Assembly: GCA_965153355.1 (NCBI GenBank)
Contig: OZ231126.1
Coordinates: 5,890,001 to 5,954,000, forward strand
Reading direction: 5' to 3'
Source: Flaccisagitta enflata
Lineage: Eukaryota > Chaetognatha > Sagittoidea > Aphragmophora
DNA: 64,000 bases
Made by a program: the position numbers and the translations under genes. Of this stretch, positions 36,822 to 48,500 are shown one piece after another (the stretch's first letter is position 1; each line of letters starts with the position of its first letter). Under the pieces are notes generated by a model. That model was not told the origin of the DNA. It was given only the letters and a program-made list of their open reading frames with translations, and searched no databases.

Positions 36822-39357
36822 TCAATTCCTCCTATTATGATCCGTACAGACGCCTCCCATTTCCAACAGCAGTCTATCTGGATTGTCCTGCCACCCCGCC
36901 CTCGCCGCTCCTCTCCCAGCTCCTCCCCCTCCTCCTCCTCCCCCTCCTCCTCCTCCAAATGCCGCCTCTCTTCTGACTGTTTGTCCTTTGACTGCTTCTT
37001 TTTGTTCCCAAGTCTTTTGGCTCTTTTGTTGGTCCAATGCGCGTGAACTGGAACATCCCCAAACTTCGATCGCGCGAATGTTTTGTTCCATTCCTGTTGA
37101 GGGAAGGTGCAAAGTTCCCACTAGTTAATATACATCAAATTTATTCACATGTCAAGAGAAAGGAGGAAATGGACGATGATTGTAAAATCTCAAAGAGAGT
37201 AGAGACGAAACGAAGGGAAGATTGTCACCATTAGTCAGAACATCGATGTTCAAGTACATATAAGTAAAGACTTAAATGAGGTTTAATGAAAATACACAAA
37301 TCCAGCATGCTTGCCTTAGACAAACTGAGGCTCAGGAACCCGTGCAATAATTTTAGTTGCGGACACGCAAATCTATTAGAGGCTTTGTCCGTCAAGTTGA
37401 AAACGCCAAGAACGCTGCAGTTGTTGTTGTGGGTGTGCGTATGTGTGGGAGGGGGACGGGGTTGGGCGAGGCTGGGGGTTGGATGCCCCTGCCCACTGGT
37501 CCACATTGATATTGTGACCGTGCGTCGCTATTTAACACACAGTGATTGATGCTCAATACTAACTGTCCTTCCGTCAATCCGTTAAACTCCATTTGATGAC
37601 TTCTCACCGTTCGCGGCGGTGCAGAGATCAAATCCCGAGTCGATTTTGAGGATGGGCGTCTTAGGATCGTGACCCAATAAAATTCCCTTCGGTAACGATC
37701 GTCCCCATTCATTTAAATACAGGATTTCGCGACCAGAATCGCGACAACGAAATCTGGAACGATACGATGAGAATCACAAGATCATGAGTCTTCTTCATTT
37801 ATTTATTGAACGATACATACATTGAACTTTACATTTTCACTCTCTAATTTTGCATAGGCTCAAAGTCTCATAGGTCAAACAAGACATTTTGTGAAAAGTT
37901 CTTTTTAACCCCTGCTTAATAGTTGTTACGTACTCATTAATAACTAAATTGTAACTCGCCTCGGCACGGCTTCGAGAATGACGGCGTCCATGCCACCAAA
38001 GCGCGAAGTGCTTTCCTTCCATTCCGCGTCTGATGCCACCACGTAAAGATCACCCGCCTCCAGTTCTAATAACATCACAGTCTGGCCTTTATACGAGAAC
38101 ACGTGATGCTGACAGGGAAAAGGAAAAGGCCAAAAATATTCTAAAAGGGGGACTTGCCTCTACTTCCACTGACATAATATGGCATACAAAGCGGAACGAG
38201 ATTACCCTGAAGTAAGATATGGGAAGATAAAGAGTTAGATCATGGCAGCAACTTATGATAAGCAAAGTTTACTAGGCGCTCAGCCGCTCACTCACCTGGA
38301 ATCGGTTCATGCTTAGGCCATGACTGTTGCTGTTGTACAACAGACTCCACTGCGTCGATTGAGAGAGAGAATTTATTTTATCAGACATGGGATCAGAAAT
38401 GTCGTCGTCTGTTTTATCTGGAAACAATTGTTGGAAGCTCATAAATCTTCAACATAAATTCATTTCACATTTCACATACAGTAACAGTTAGCAATTTCAA
38501 GGCATGCTTGCAATCCCGCAGAAAATGCACACCTAGTTATCCAAGTTATCCTGCTAGGATCAAAAGAAGATCGAATTTACTGACACGAGAAGAGCCAGAT
38601 AGTAACGACTAACGAGTTTGGTCAATATGCAAAATAAGCATACCTTGTAATCCTGTTAAGAAGAAAGATCTGGCTAACAATCCCGATAGCAACCATTTGA
38701 GCATGGGACAAAGGATTTGGTCACTGTGCATCGATCCCATCGACTTCAAAGACGCGCTCGAACTTCGCGACACCAGTTTTGGACGGGTACGAGACATGTT
38801 TGGAGAGAGATGAGGTGGGTGAGCGGCATGAGGAGGATGAGGAGTTGAGGAGGAGGAAGGAGGAGAAGAGCTGAAAGCGAGTTCCGGTGGAAGAGAAGCT
38901 AGTTGAGGAGAGAGATCGTTGTGGAGGGCGGGATCGGTGTGCACTGGACCTGTTAGCGGACATGAAGATAGAAAGAATCTTTTCAGATACAGACAAGATA
39001 GAATATGACGCCCATAACGCTGATTTACGTGACTGTCAAATGAACCTATTGCATCTTTTTCTGGTGAATTACGTAAGTCGTACCTTTATCATCGACCAGA
39101 GCGCGAATAAACCAAGCGTGAGTGGCACCAAATAATCGTGGACAGTTTTCGTAAATCTGGGCAAAAGATTGACTATTCCAAATACACGATTCTCATCTCA
39201 ATTGTACAGAGAAAGACTTGAAATGTCGAGGACCAAGGGTCCGTTCGTTGGTCCGTAATGATTGAGTCATTGAGTCAATAAAAGAGAAAATGCGCATTCA
39301 AGATGCTGTGTGTGAGTGTGTGCGTGTGTGTGCGCGTGCGTGTGTGTGCGCGTGTGT

Positions 39358-39439
<82 letters not shown>

Positions 39440-39495
39440 ATTCGTTGGTCCGTAATGATTGAGTCAATAAAAGTGAAATTGCGCATTCAAGATGC

Positions 39496-39592
<97 letters not shown>

Positions 39593-39750
39593 GTGTGCGT
39601 GTGTGTGCGGGTGTGTGTGAATGTGAGAGTGTGTGAATGTGTGTGAATGTGTGTGAATGTGTGTGAGGGTGTGTGTGAATGTGTGTGAGGGTGTGTGAGA
39701 ATGTCTGTGAGGGTGTGTGTGTGTGTAAGAGTGTGTGTGTGTGTGTGTGT

Positions 39751-39846
<96 letters not shown>

Positions 39847-42800
39847 CTTTGAGGGGGGGGGACATTTTATATGCCCCTTCCAACACACCCAGGACAATAT
39901 CGTAATCCCGCGTTACTTCATATTTTCATTTGTCATCAATCTCGCCACATTCGCGTCCTCTCACCCACGACAACAGGTCGTCTTTATGAATGTGCTTCTT
40001 GTTTTTCATGATGGAAATGACGAGAGAGTTGAGTAGATATTGATCTTCCATCGTCAACACGGCAGATCCGTGATGAAGGCTTTGGTGCAAATAGAAGCAT
40101 GTGATCAACATATGGCGTAGATGAACCTCGTCCATTTCCGAACACAAATGCCATCCATTGTCATGAGTGTTATAGCCTGTAGAGAATGCAATCATGCAAA
40201 CGTTATTGGTCATCCCCAATGAATTTGGTTAATTTTAGAGAAATTTAAAAAGAAATGCCGCGCAAGGCTAGCGTCCATTTTCACATACACATGGAAAGAC
40301 ATGACAGTGAATGTTTTTCAGATTTTTTCATGGAGACCTAGTGGTGTTGCGCGTATCAACTTATCATCTTGGGTTCAAAATGCCCATCTCCACTCATTTC
40401 AGTCTGAGGGATATCGTTCCACATGTCATACACAATTGAATCCGTTGTTAACGTACATAACAACGACATAGCATTTAATGACCTGATTGCTGAGGTCATA
40501 AATAGTAAAGTCATGGTAAATGCTATGAACGCGCACGATAACGTCAATTTACCAATGAACATTTCGGCGCAGTAGTTGGTCTCTGACATGGTATCGACGA
40601 TCTCTTGACAGACATTTAAGAAATCGTCCGCTTTCAAATGACCCTGGTTGAGAAATAAGTTGTTCTTGCATGTAAGACAAAAATAGTCCCAATGGAAAGC
40701 CGGAGGGGCCATCAAAGATCAATGTGCTTGTGTGTGTAGTTTGTGCTCAAACTGTACATCCTCAGATACACCTAAACAGATAAACGATAGTGTTCACATG
40801 AGGTCAGCGTGCATGCCATCATTAAATCGCACATGTAATACCGATTGATGTTTGCTTTTGGCGACGAGAAAATTGAGAAAATAATCTCCGATAGATGGCG
40901 TTGGCGCTTGATGGCATCGATCGGCCGGCGGACGGCCAGCGCCGCTTTTAATTGGACTAGACGGGATATGAGTCACGTGATTGTCATCTCCGTCCAATCG
41001 AAACACGCGACGCAACAAGGACACGTCCAACTCACCACCTGATTGGCGAAAAGCGTAAAAGACGGATCAACATAAAAAAGACGGATCAACATAAAAAATG
41101 GGTGGGAAAAAAAAGGAAACAGAGGTTTGGCTGTTTTTTCCTACTCTATACCATCACAACTTATAATTTCAGAGACCTTGGCCAACCTTGGACACCGGGA
41201 AAGTATCAAGATGATGGTCTTAAAAACACATGAAAATCGAGGAAAATCGACGAAAATCGCGCCATATATTATGCAAGATTTTGTCAACAAAATAGGTGTA
41301 CATCCCTATTTTTATCCTTTGAACGGTTTGAATGGGTATTCATTTGGAAAATATGCGTAAATAAGTCAAGTGGGCCATAAGATAAGCTTTGGGGGTCATT
41401 TTTAGTCGCGTGCACGCGACTCTATAACCTACTCTGTCCGTCTGTAAGTTTGTCAGTCTGTTGATCCGTCACGCTTAACTTTTTTTGCTATTTTACGTTG
41501 TTTTAAGTCATTGTTCATGTTGTCTTTTAGTCTTGACAACTGCACATGACTTAGAGGTGTTGGCCTTGTTTACCATACAAACCTATCAGTACATGCAGCC
41601 TCACCCATTTTAGATTTTCTAAAATCTTTCTTCAGTTGCAAACTAGTGATTGGTTAACCTTCTTCAAAAACCGACCTAATGATGATAAATAAAAAATTGC
41701 AAATGTTACAAAAATGAATTGAAATTATCAAAAAACTGTACATGAAATTCAATGAAATTCATCATATTTCTTCATCAGTGTCATCTTCGATGGCTACTGC
41801 TGCATCAATAAGGTTTGTGCAATCTGAACCTGTGCAATGAGTGCAGGCCATTGTGCACTTCAGATTATTCTTTCTGCAGGACCATCGCAAATTACTACAA
41901 CCACTTTTGCAGCTACATCTCACCACTTTCAAAAGATTTTCAGGGGCTACTGGAAGGTCAGTGGCAACTGGCGCAAAACCTTCTTCATCAATCCTCCATC
42001 CCCAACTTTCAGGTTGCATCTCACTGTCCCACTCTTTCCAAACACAAATTTGATGATAAACTTGATAGCTGTGATACTTCATTGCTGCAGAAGTAGGAGG
42101 CAGTTAAATTAGTTAAATTGAAAAATAGAAGTACTGACAGACAAACAGATAGATACTAGTAATGGCAGCTGTCGCTGTGAGGAACAAAAGTCATAAGCGT
42201 TGTTCTTTTTTCATCAAGCTTTTGTCTTCAGTCACTGCAACTCTTTTTTTTTTTTGTTAAATCAAATTAAGAGCAATTGTATGTATTGGTTGCCCTGAAA
42301 ATCAGAGAAAAATAGGACTGAGCCAAATGAGCTAGATGAGCTAAAATAGTCAAAATCACTCAACCAGACAACCAGCTATGCTCATTGACATGCTTTCTTG
42401 TATTGGCATGCTTAAATCAAACCATTTATTTATCTGTTTGAAAATCAGAAAAAAGAGCAAGCTAAATGAGCTAAATGAGCTAGAATACTTAAAAACACCC
42501 TCACAGATGAGCATCTCTGCTCACTGACATGCTTTCTTGTATTTGTTTTCTTAAACATCTATCAATATTTTTGCTTATTTATCGGGAAAAAAGTCGAAGT
42601 CAGTCTTCGACTTTTTGACATATTCGAGAGAAACAGGGTTTTCATTTCCTTATGGGGAAGTTGAGGGAAACAATCGACCGAATGAGCCCTCCAATGAAAT
42701 TGATAGGGTAAGTAAGTTGGATAATTCTCTTCCATTTGGCACCAAGCAGGATGCTCTACAACAAATATTTTTCTTTTTCTTTTATTTTTTAAAGATTTAT

Positions 42801-44443
42801 TTATAAAAAATTCAAATGAATTTTTTTAGATTTTTTTAATTTTGTGTAGGATCAATAAAGGAGTGTATTTATGTTTATTTGAGCTTGCAAATACAAAAAA
42901 ACATGTTTATGAGCACAGCTGCTCATCTGTGAGGGCGTTTTTGAGTATTCTAGCTCATTTAGCTCACTTAGCTCAGTCTATTCTTTCTGATTTCAAATAT
43001 GATAAATGAATAAATATTTTCATACTTGATTTAGCAAGCAAAGAAAAAAACATGTCAGTGAGCAGAGCTGCTCATCTGTGAGGGCGTTTTTAAGTATTCT
43101 AGCTCATTTAGCTCATTAACCTTGCTCTTTTTCTCTGATTTTAAAAAGGATAAATATATCGATGTTTTCATTTAAGCATGTCAGTGTGTAAAGCTGATTG
43201 TCTGGTTGAATGATTTTGAGTATTTTAGCTCATCTAGCTCAGTTAGCTCAGTCCTATTTTTCTCTGATTTTCAGTGGAATCAATACATGAAATTGTTTTT
43301 GATTTGATCTAACAAATAAAAAAAAATTCAGTGACTGAAGATAAAAGCATGGTGAAAAATGACCAATGCTTACGACTATTTTCCGCACGGCGACAGCCGC
43401 CATTACTGGTAGTATTTGAAATCAGAAAAAAAATTGAACTAAGTGAGCTAAATGAGCTAAAATGCTCAAAATCACCCTCACACATGAGCTGCAATGCTCA
43501 TAAGCATTTTTTCTTGTATTAACATGCTCAACAAAACTTAGAATGACTCCTTTATTGATCCTACATAAAATCATAAAAAATGGAAAAAAATTCTGTTTGA
43601 ATTTTTCGTAAATAAATCTTTAAAAATTCATAACGCAAAAAATACTTTTCTCAGAGACTTCTGCTTGGCGCCAAATGAAAAAGAATTTTCAAATTTACTT
43701 ACCCTATCAATTTTATCCAAGGGTGCAATCAGCCAGATGAGACCCTCAACTTCCTAATAAGAAATTGAAAACCATGTTTCTCTCGAATATGTCAAAAAGT
43801 CGACTTTTTTCCCAATGAGGTTCAACCAGTAGCCCACCTGACCTGATTCTTGTAAATATTTTTTCAATATTAACAATTCTCTAGAAAAGAATGATGATAT
43901 GCACCTGTTTTCCTTCATTCTTTTTGATGTTTGTAAAATATCTTTTAGAAGGTTTTGGCAAATTTTGGCGATTTTCGCCTATTTTCAAGGTGCGATTACC
44001 TGTTTTTCAAACCATGATCTTGATACTTTCCCGGTGTCCAAGGTTGGCCAAGGTCTCTGAAATTATTAGTTGTTATAGTATAGATTAAGGAAAAACAATC
44101 AGACCTCTGTTTCCTATTTTTTCCGGGTGCTATTAGAAAAAATTCTATGTTGATCCGTCTAGCATGTGAAGGTGAATAGTGAAATATGTGCGCTTTCGTA
44201 GATTGCCTATACAAGGCTACAACTATGCGCGGTAAGGCAGGAGTGGGTGAGACGAACAAACTGGTAATTCACAATTCAGAAGTTTCTAATCAAGATTGAC
44301 TCACCCCCTTGCTTGTTGTCATTTGATGCCATGCACAATTTGTTGCAGAGAAATTGGAGTGATGGATGAAATGACTTCAAGGGTGATTTTCCCCCAGTAG
44401 GCACTCGGCCAGACGCTGTTGGTTGACTTTCAGCGTTGCCCAT
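36822..44443 (-). CDS. TLDc-domain protein with predicted N-myristoylation (ten exons)
   Basis: Ten exons chain in phase: 44443-44305, 41038-40842, 40643-40553, 40176-39965, 39156-39084, 38949-38644, 38417-38296, 38108-37960, 37753-37608 and 37093-36822; 568 residues. The start MGNAES fits an N-myristoylation signal, as in the lysosome-associated TLDc protein MEAK7. The middle is helical ([27 protein letters not shown]), then a Ser/Pro/His-rich linker. The TLDc domain follows: [56 protein letters not shown] and [14 protein letters not shown]. The last block resembles plant and invertebrate TLDc proteins more than OXR1/NCOA7. A Gly-rich insert (GGC/GGA repeats) lies before WQDNPD. Intron 8 needs a GC donor (AG/GCGAGT) to keep frame. 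Intron 1 is 3.3 kb and contains a foldback element. The function is inferred from the family: membrane-associated, stress or lysosomal role, not certain. Confidence 0.87.
37352..37530 (-). mobile_element. Family 1 element, type B, inverted
   Basis: It begins ttttagttgcggacacgcaa, passes gaggctttgtccgtcaagtt and a GT-rich middle, and ends gatgcccctgcccactggtc and atattgtgaccgtgcgtcgc, the inverted type B head. It is a full copy of about 180 bases in intron 9 of the TLDc gene. Confidence 0.8.
39237..39848. repeat. Duplicated (TG)n microsatellite block
   Basis: Two copies of a unit made of ccattcgttggtccgtaatg, attgagtcaataaaag and gcgcattcaagatgct, each followed by a long TG run (39301-39438 and 39498-39600), then degenerate gtgtgtgaatgtgtgtgagg units and a final TG run to 39844. 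It lies in intron 4 of the TLDc gene. Confidence 0.9.
41113..44125. mobile_element. Composite foldback element with inverted ends
   Basis: The outer ends are inverted: 41118-41245 (gaaacagaggtttggctgtt, ccttggccaaccttggacac, cgggaaagtatcaagatgat) against 43970-44122 (atcttgatactttcccggtg, tccaaggttggccaaggtct, cagacctctgtttcc). Inside are an inverted family 1 copy (41398-41572), a Cys-rich frame (41762-42082), and nested family 3 foldbacks: 42155-42785 against 42840-43412, and 42595-43010 against 43416-43815. The whole sits in TLDc intron 1. Whether it is one element or stacked insertions is not resolved. Confidence 0.7.
41762..42082 (-). pseudogene. Cys-rich (CXC-like) ORF remnant inside a foldback element
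   Basis: This 106-codon frame has [20 protein letters not shown], then [33 protein letters not shown] and GSDCTN. The spacing of Cys pairs and the W-G-W start resemble a Cys-rich tail I remember from uncharacterised, repeat-associated proteins of invertebrates. One expected Cys is Trp (LRWSCRK), which suggests decay. No upstream catalytic domain is visible, and the frame lies within repeats, so I treat it as a fragment of a mobile-element protein. It was not checked by search. Confidence 0.55.
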
Positions 44444-44513
44444 GTTTGACGTGTACTGTCAATTTTGGTGACCTTTTTTTTTCGCTCACCAAGTCACTTA
44501 AAAAATTGTAGAA

Positions 44514-45091
44514 TTATTGAGGAGGAGTTTGTCTTTCTTTGTCTTTGTAAGTCCCCAAAACGGTTTCGTCCATTTCTGGGAGTTGCATTCCTTTTTCTTT
44601 CAACGCTTTCTTCACGCACTCTTGATAAACTGGAGCAGAAAATGACAAGGACGGGAAAGAATGGAAGTAAGAGAGAAGATGAATTGTTTTGGAAGAAATC
44701 CAATGGCAAAAGAAGCTCGATCATTTGATCATTCTTTTTGTTGATATCCACGCATCTCTATCAGTAGATATAACCAACTATCGGTTTATACGTCCCTCCG
44801 TAACGCTCACTAGAAGTAGAACAGCAAGCCTTAGAAACATCGTTGTAAAGCCAATGGAAAGATCAAAGTATGCATAGAGCAACGATAGAGCTAATGGATG
44901 TAACTGTAAGCCTGTAGTTCAGGATCAGATGCAGCATAGACTAAGAATGCACTTGTAGTTTACTGACCTTTAAAAACGGGCGCGCAGGTGTCCTCCTTTT
45001 CGCCTTTGAGAAACTTTTCTGAGAACCATTGATTGAAACAAGCCTCGTAAGATTTCTTGAGTTCATTGCACTCAGACCCGATGCTCTGCAT
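44514..45091 (-). CDS. TRIAP1: TRIAP1/Mdm35, intermembrane-space lipid-transfer chaperone
   Basis: TRIAP1 (yeast Mdm35) is a small twin-CX9C protein of the mitochondrial intermembrane space that pairs with PRELI-family proteins to move phosphatidic acid. Two exons: 45091-44968 and 44629-44514, joined in phase 1 to give 79 residues (human 76 as I recall). Both CX9C pairs are intact: C-NELKKSYEA-C and C-APVFKVYQE-C. Family blocks are MQSIGSECNELKKSYEACF, WFSEKFLKG and VKKALKEKG. The intron lies in the second CX9C loop, just after VFK. Its stop codon is only 70 bp from the start codon of the TLDc gene on the same strand, so there is very little room for a terminator and a separate promoter. Confidence 0.96.
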
Positions 45092-45589
45092 GACGTCTTT
45101 CAAAATGGGTCACAGTTTCAACGGTGAGAATAGTAAAAGGAATGAAAACCTGAATAACAATCGATTTCTCACATTAAAATCCAAATCCAACGTGATGATT
45201 GGCGAGAAAAAATCTCGAAATGTTGGGCTCTTACTGTTGGCGAAATATCGATTGAGAAGGGACGATTCACAATCAAAGAAAGTTACATGGACAAAAGTTT
45301 GTAATCATGTTTAGATTCACAATTCGTACACATCGCCAAAGTAATGGAATATCAAAAATAACCTAATCACTGAATTAGAAGCAAGAGCGCAGAAAATGTC
45401 CTTGCTAGTTATTCCTAGTTATTCCTAGTTATTGCAAGACTAGACCTACAGATATCAATCAAAACAGTGAACCCTGTCCAATGAGGAGTTATGAGAGACT
45501 AGACCTACAGTTAACTATCAAACATTGAAAAGTTTGGGTGCCGCCGCTTTGAATCTTTCTCCGCGCTTTTTCAGTAGCCTTTACTGCAT

Positions 45590-48500
45590 TTACTCTGCCG
45601 ATTCCAAAAACCCGAGGCACTTGGCCGAGGCGCTTTCCGCGTCCGTCCAAAAATGGACGTCTCCGCAATCGCATCGGCTGCCGAAGATGAGGGGATAGAA
45701 GGCAACCGCGTCTGTACCGTCAGTAAAGGGATTAAGTCGTTCGTAGAAGCGGATATTGCCATTGTCGTCAGTCATGAAGCGGGAAATGACGTCCATGGTT
45801 TCGAGTCGATGCAACTTCTCTCGCCAATCATCAACCAATCGCTGGACCACTGTCGCGTCCTTCAGCTGAATGAATTTCCGTCTCGCGCGCATCGTTTCTT
45901 CCACAAAATTGATATCAGTTTTGTCCAGTCCCTTCCACTCAATTCCAATATCTGGGGGGATGGTGATTAGGTCCTTTTCATACAGGTCGATGGCGATAAG
46001 ACAGGTGCGAAGTTGACTCCACGCCGAGATTGCGGGCAATTCCGAAGGCGAGATACCGTAGACACCCTGACACGGCCATTCCCCTGAAATTCTCCAGATG
46101 AGGGGTTGCTTCAACGATCGTCGCCAAGCTGCCTGGTTCTAGCTGGACGGCAACATCGAGGGCCAGAGTTTTCAAATTTTGAAGTCGATCTCCACAGAGC
46201 CAGACAGATCGAGCCAAATGGTGTCCGTGTTCAATCCAAACGTCGCACCACAGAAAGAACTCCTTCAGTTGGAAACTTGCGGGAACGTTGTTCGGGAGCG
46301 GGAAACAGGAGACTAGAAACTCTTCGTCTTCGCAGAGAACGAACACCAAAGCAAAACGCCTGACGCAAGTCCAGCAGGACAGCGGGATCTCTTCAAACCA
46401 CTTTGATCCGATAGAAACTAAGATGAATGTGAAAACTAAGAATAAAGAAATCGGTAATGTTAGGGAATTCAATCCTGTCACTTTTTTTTCTCCCGCAAGG
46501 CGCAAGACAAATGTTCAATTCAAACTTTTTCGAGCCAAAACATATAAAACCAAACCCACACCCGGCCCTAACACTACTCCTAATCCCAACCCTAACCCTA
46601 AAACCCACCCATCTCTAACCCTTACCCCACCCCTAACCCTAAAACATTACCCGCTTAAGAACACTTAAAAACAAAAGACACGGATTGAAATCACTAACGT
46701 GACCAAGAAATCTATCGCCTAGGCCCTAGGGGGAGGTCATTTTTGCCGCATAATTTAAATACCATATCCCAATCTGGTACAATTGTACTATCATCTGTGA
46801 TCTTTCGTTTTTAAGACTTTTTAAGCGGATTTTGGGCAGCGGCCCCGAAGGGGACGAAGTCCTGTAGAACACAGGGGGAATCTGTCCGTCCGTCCGTCCG
46901 TACATCCGTCCGTCCGTCCCCCCCCCCCCCGCCCCACCCTCAGGGCTTTGTCTCCTTTGGGGCCCAAATCTCAACTGTATGGCCCAAATCCAAGCAAAAT
47001 GGCCCAAATCCAGCCAAAATGGGCCAAATCCAGGCAAAATGGTACAAGACCAGGTAAAATGGGCCAAATATGGCTATAAAACCTGAATTCTGGCCTGAGT
47101 TTTATCATCTTGGCCCCTTAAACTTAGATCCTGGCTCCCAAAACCGACATCCAAGCATTAGACACCCAGATCCTGACCTTTGGGACCCAGATTCTGACCT
47201 CCAAGACCTAGGTGCTGGCCTTAAAGACCTAACTCCTAGCCTCAGAGGCCCATATCCTGGCCTCAGAAACTGAAATCCTTGCCTTTGAGACCAAGAAATT
47301 GGTCTCTGAGACCCAGATTCTGGCTTCAGAGACCCAGATCCTGACCTGCTCCTCCCTCCACTTAACCTACAAAATATACAATAAGAGCAAGGGTACCATT
47401 GTCCATAAAGTGCCTTTTGTCATTTCTCCATGGTATTCAATGAAAATTTGAATGACAGGGCATCCTGGACAGAAGGAAGGCAGACAGGACAGACAGACAG
47501 ACGGATGGATGGACGGACGGACGGACGGACAGATTCCCCCTGTGTTCTACAGGACTTTGTCCCCTTCGGGGCCGCTGCCCTGCTCCCTCTCAACCTTTAC
47601 TACTTCCTACTCAAGCAGGGCACGGGTACCGCTGACCACTTACTGCCTTTGGGCTGCTATTTAAATTACGGTTAGGGGTGGGGTTAGGGTTGGAGATAGG
47701 GTTAGGGTTGGAGATAGGGTTAGGGTTGGAGATAGTTTTAGGATTAATGACAGGGTTAGCTTTAGGGCTAAGGGTTGGGTGGGTTCTATGTATTACGGCC
47801 CGAAACTATTCGAATTAAATTCGCTCTGGATTAGGATTCGGAAAGTAAAACAAAATCGTGCAGAGAATCATTCATTTTTTCCCCAAATCTGAACCATGTC
47901 ATAGTGACAACCAATCCCCGATCCATTCCCCGATATTTTAACGCTGAATGATTACAATCTTAATGAGGTTGTCTTACCATCGTGGAATGTGAAAGTGAGG
48001 GAATCGAGCGGCGGTAAAAGCGCAGTCGGCGTAACTTCAATTGCTTCAGCGACGTTGGATGATCCATCTCCCCGAGGAAAAAAGAGCACGAGGGACTGGA
48101 GCTTCACGAACTGCCCCAGCATAGTTCTCAGACGGATCCACTCCGCGGGGGTTTTCAACGCGAAATAAGCCGAGGATATGTTTGCCCACAATTGGAAGTT
48201 GGTCAGGGCAGAGAAAGAGGTGAGATCGAGGACAGGAATGTCGAGGGCCTCTACCAAAATGTTGCGCGGCATGAGTTGGATGTCCACGTTGGTCGGAAGA
48301 AGGGCAAGTAGCTTCAAGATTCTACGATAACCACGAGAGCGTTCGACAAGCTGAGACAGTAGTAGACAAAGAATCAGTCAACATTTGCAATTAATTCGCA
48401 TTTACAAGAAAATCCAGAATGTATTATAATCCTATTTCCTGTATCAATACCGAAGACTGTCAGAACGGGCAGATACGCAACCACTTCGATGTCGCATCAA

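Noticed and set aside
36883-37128. Plus-strand Pro-rich frame opposite the TLDc C-terminus
   Set aside because: It is the antisense of the Gly-rich insert and IRAIEVWGC block, whose minus-strand reading matches the TLDc family.
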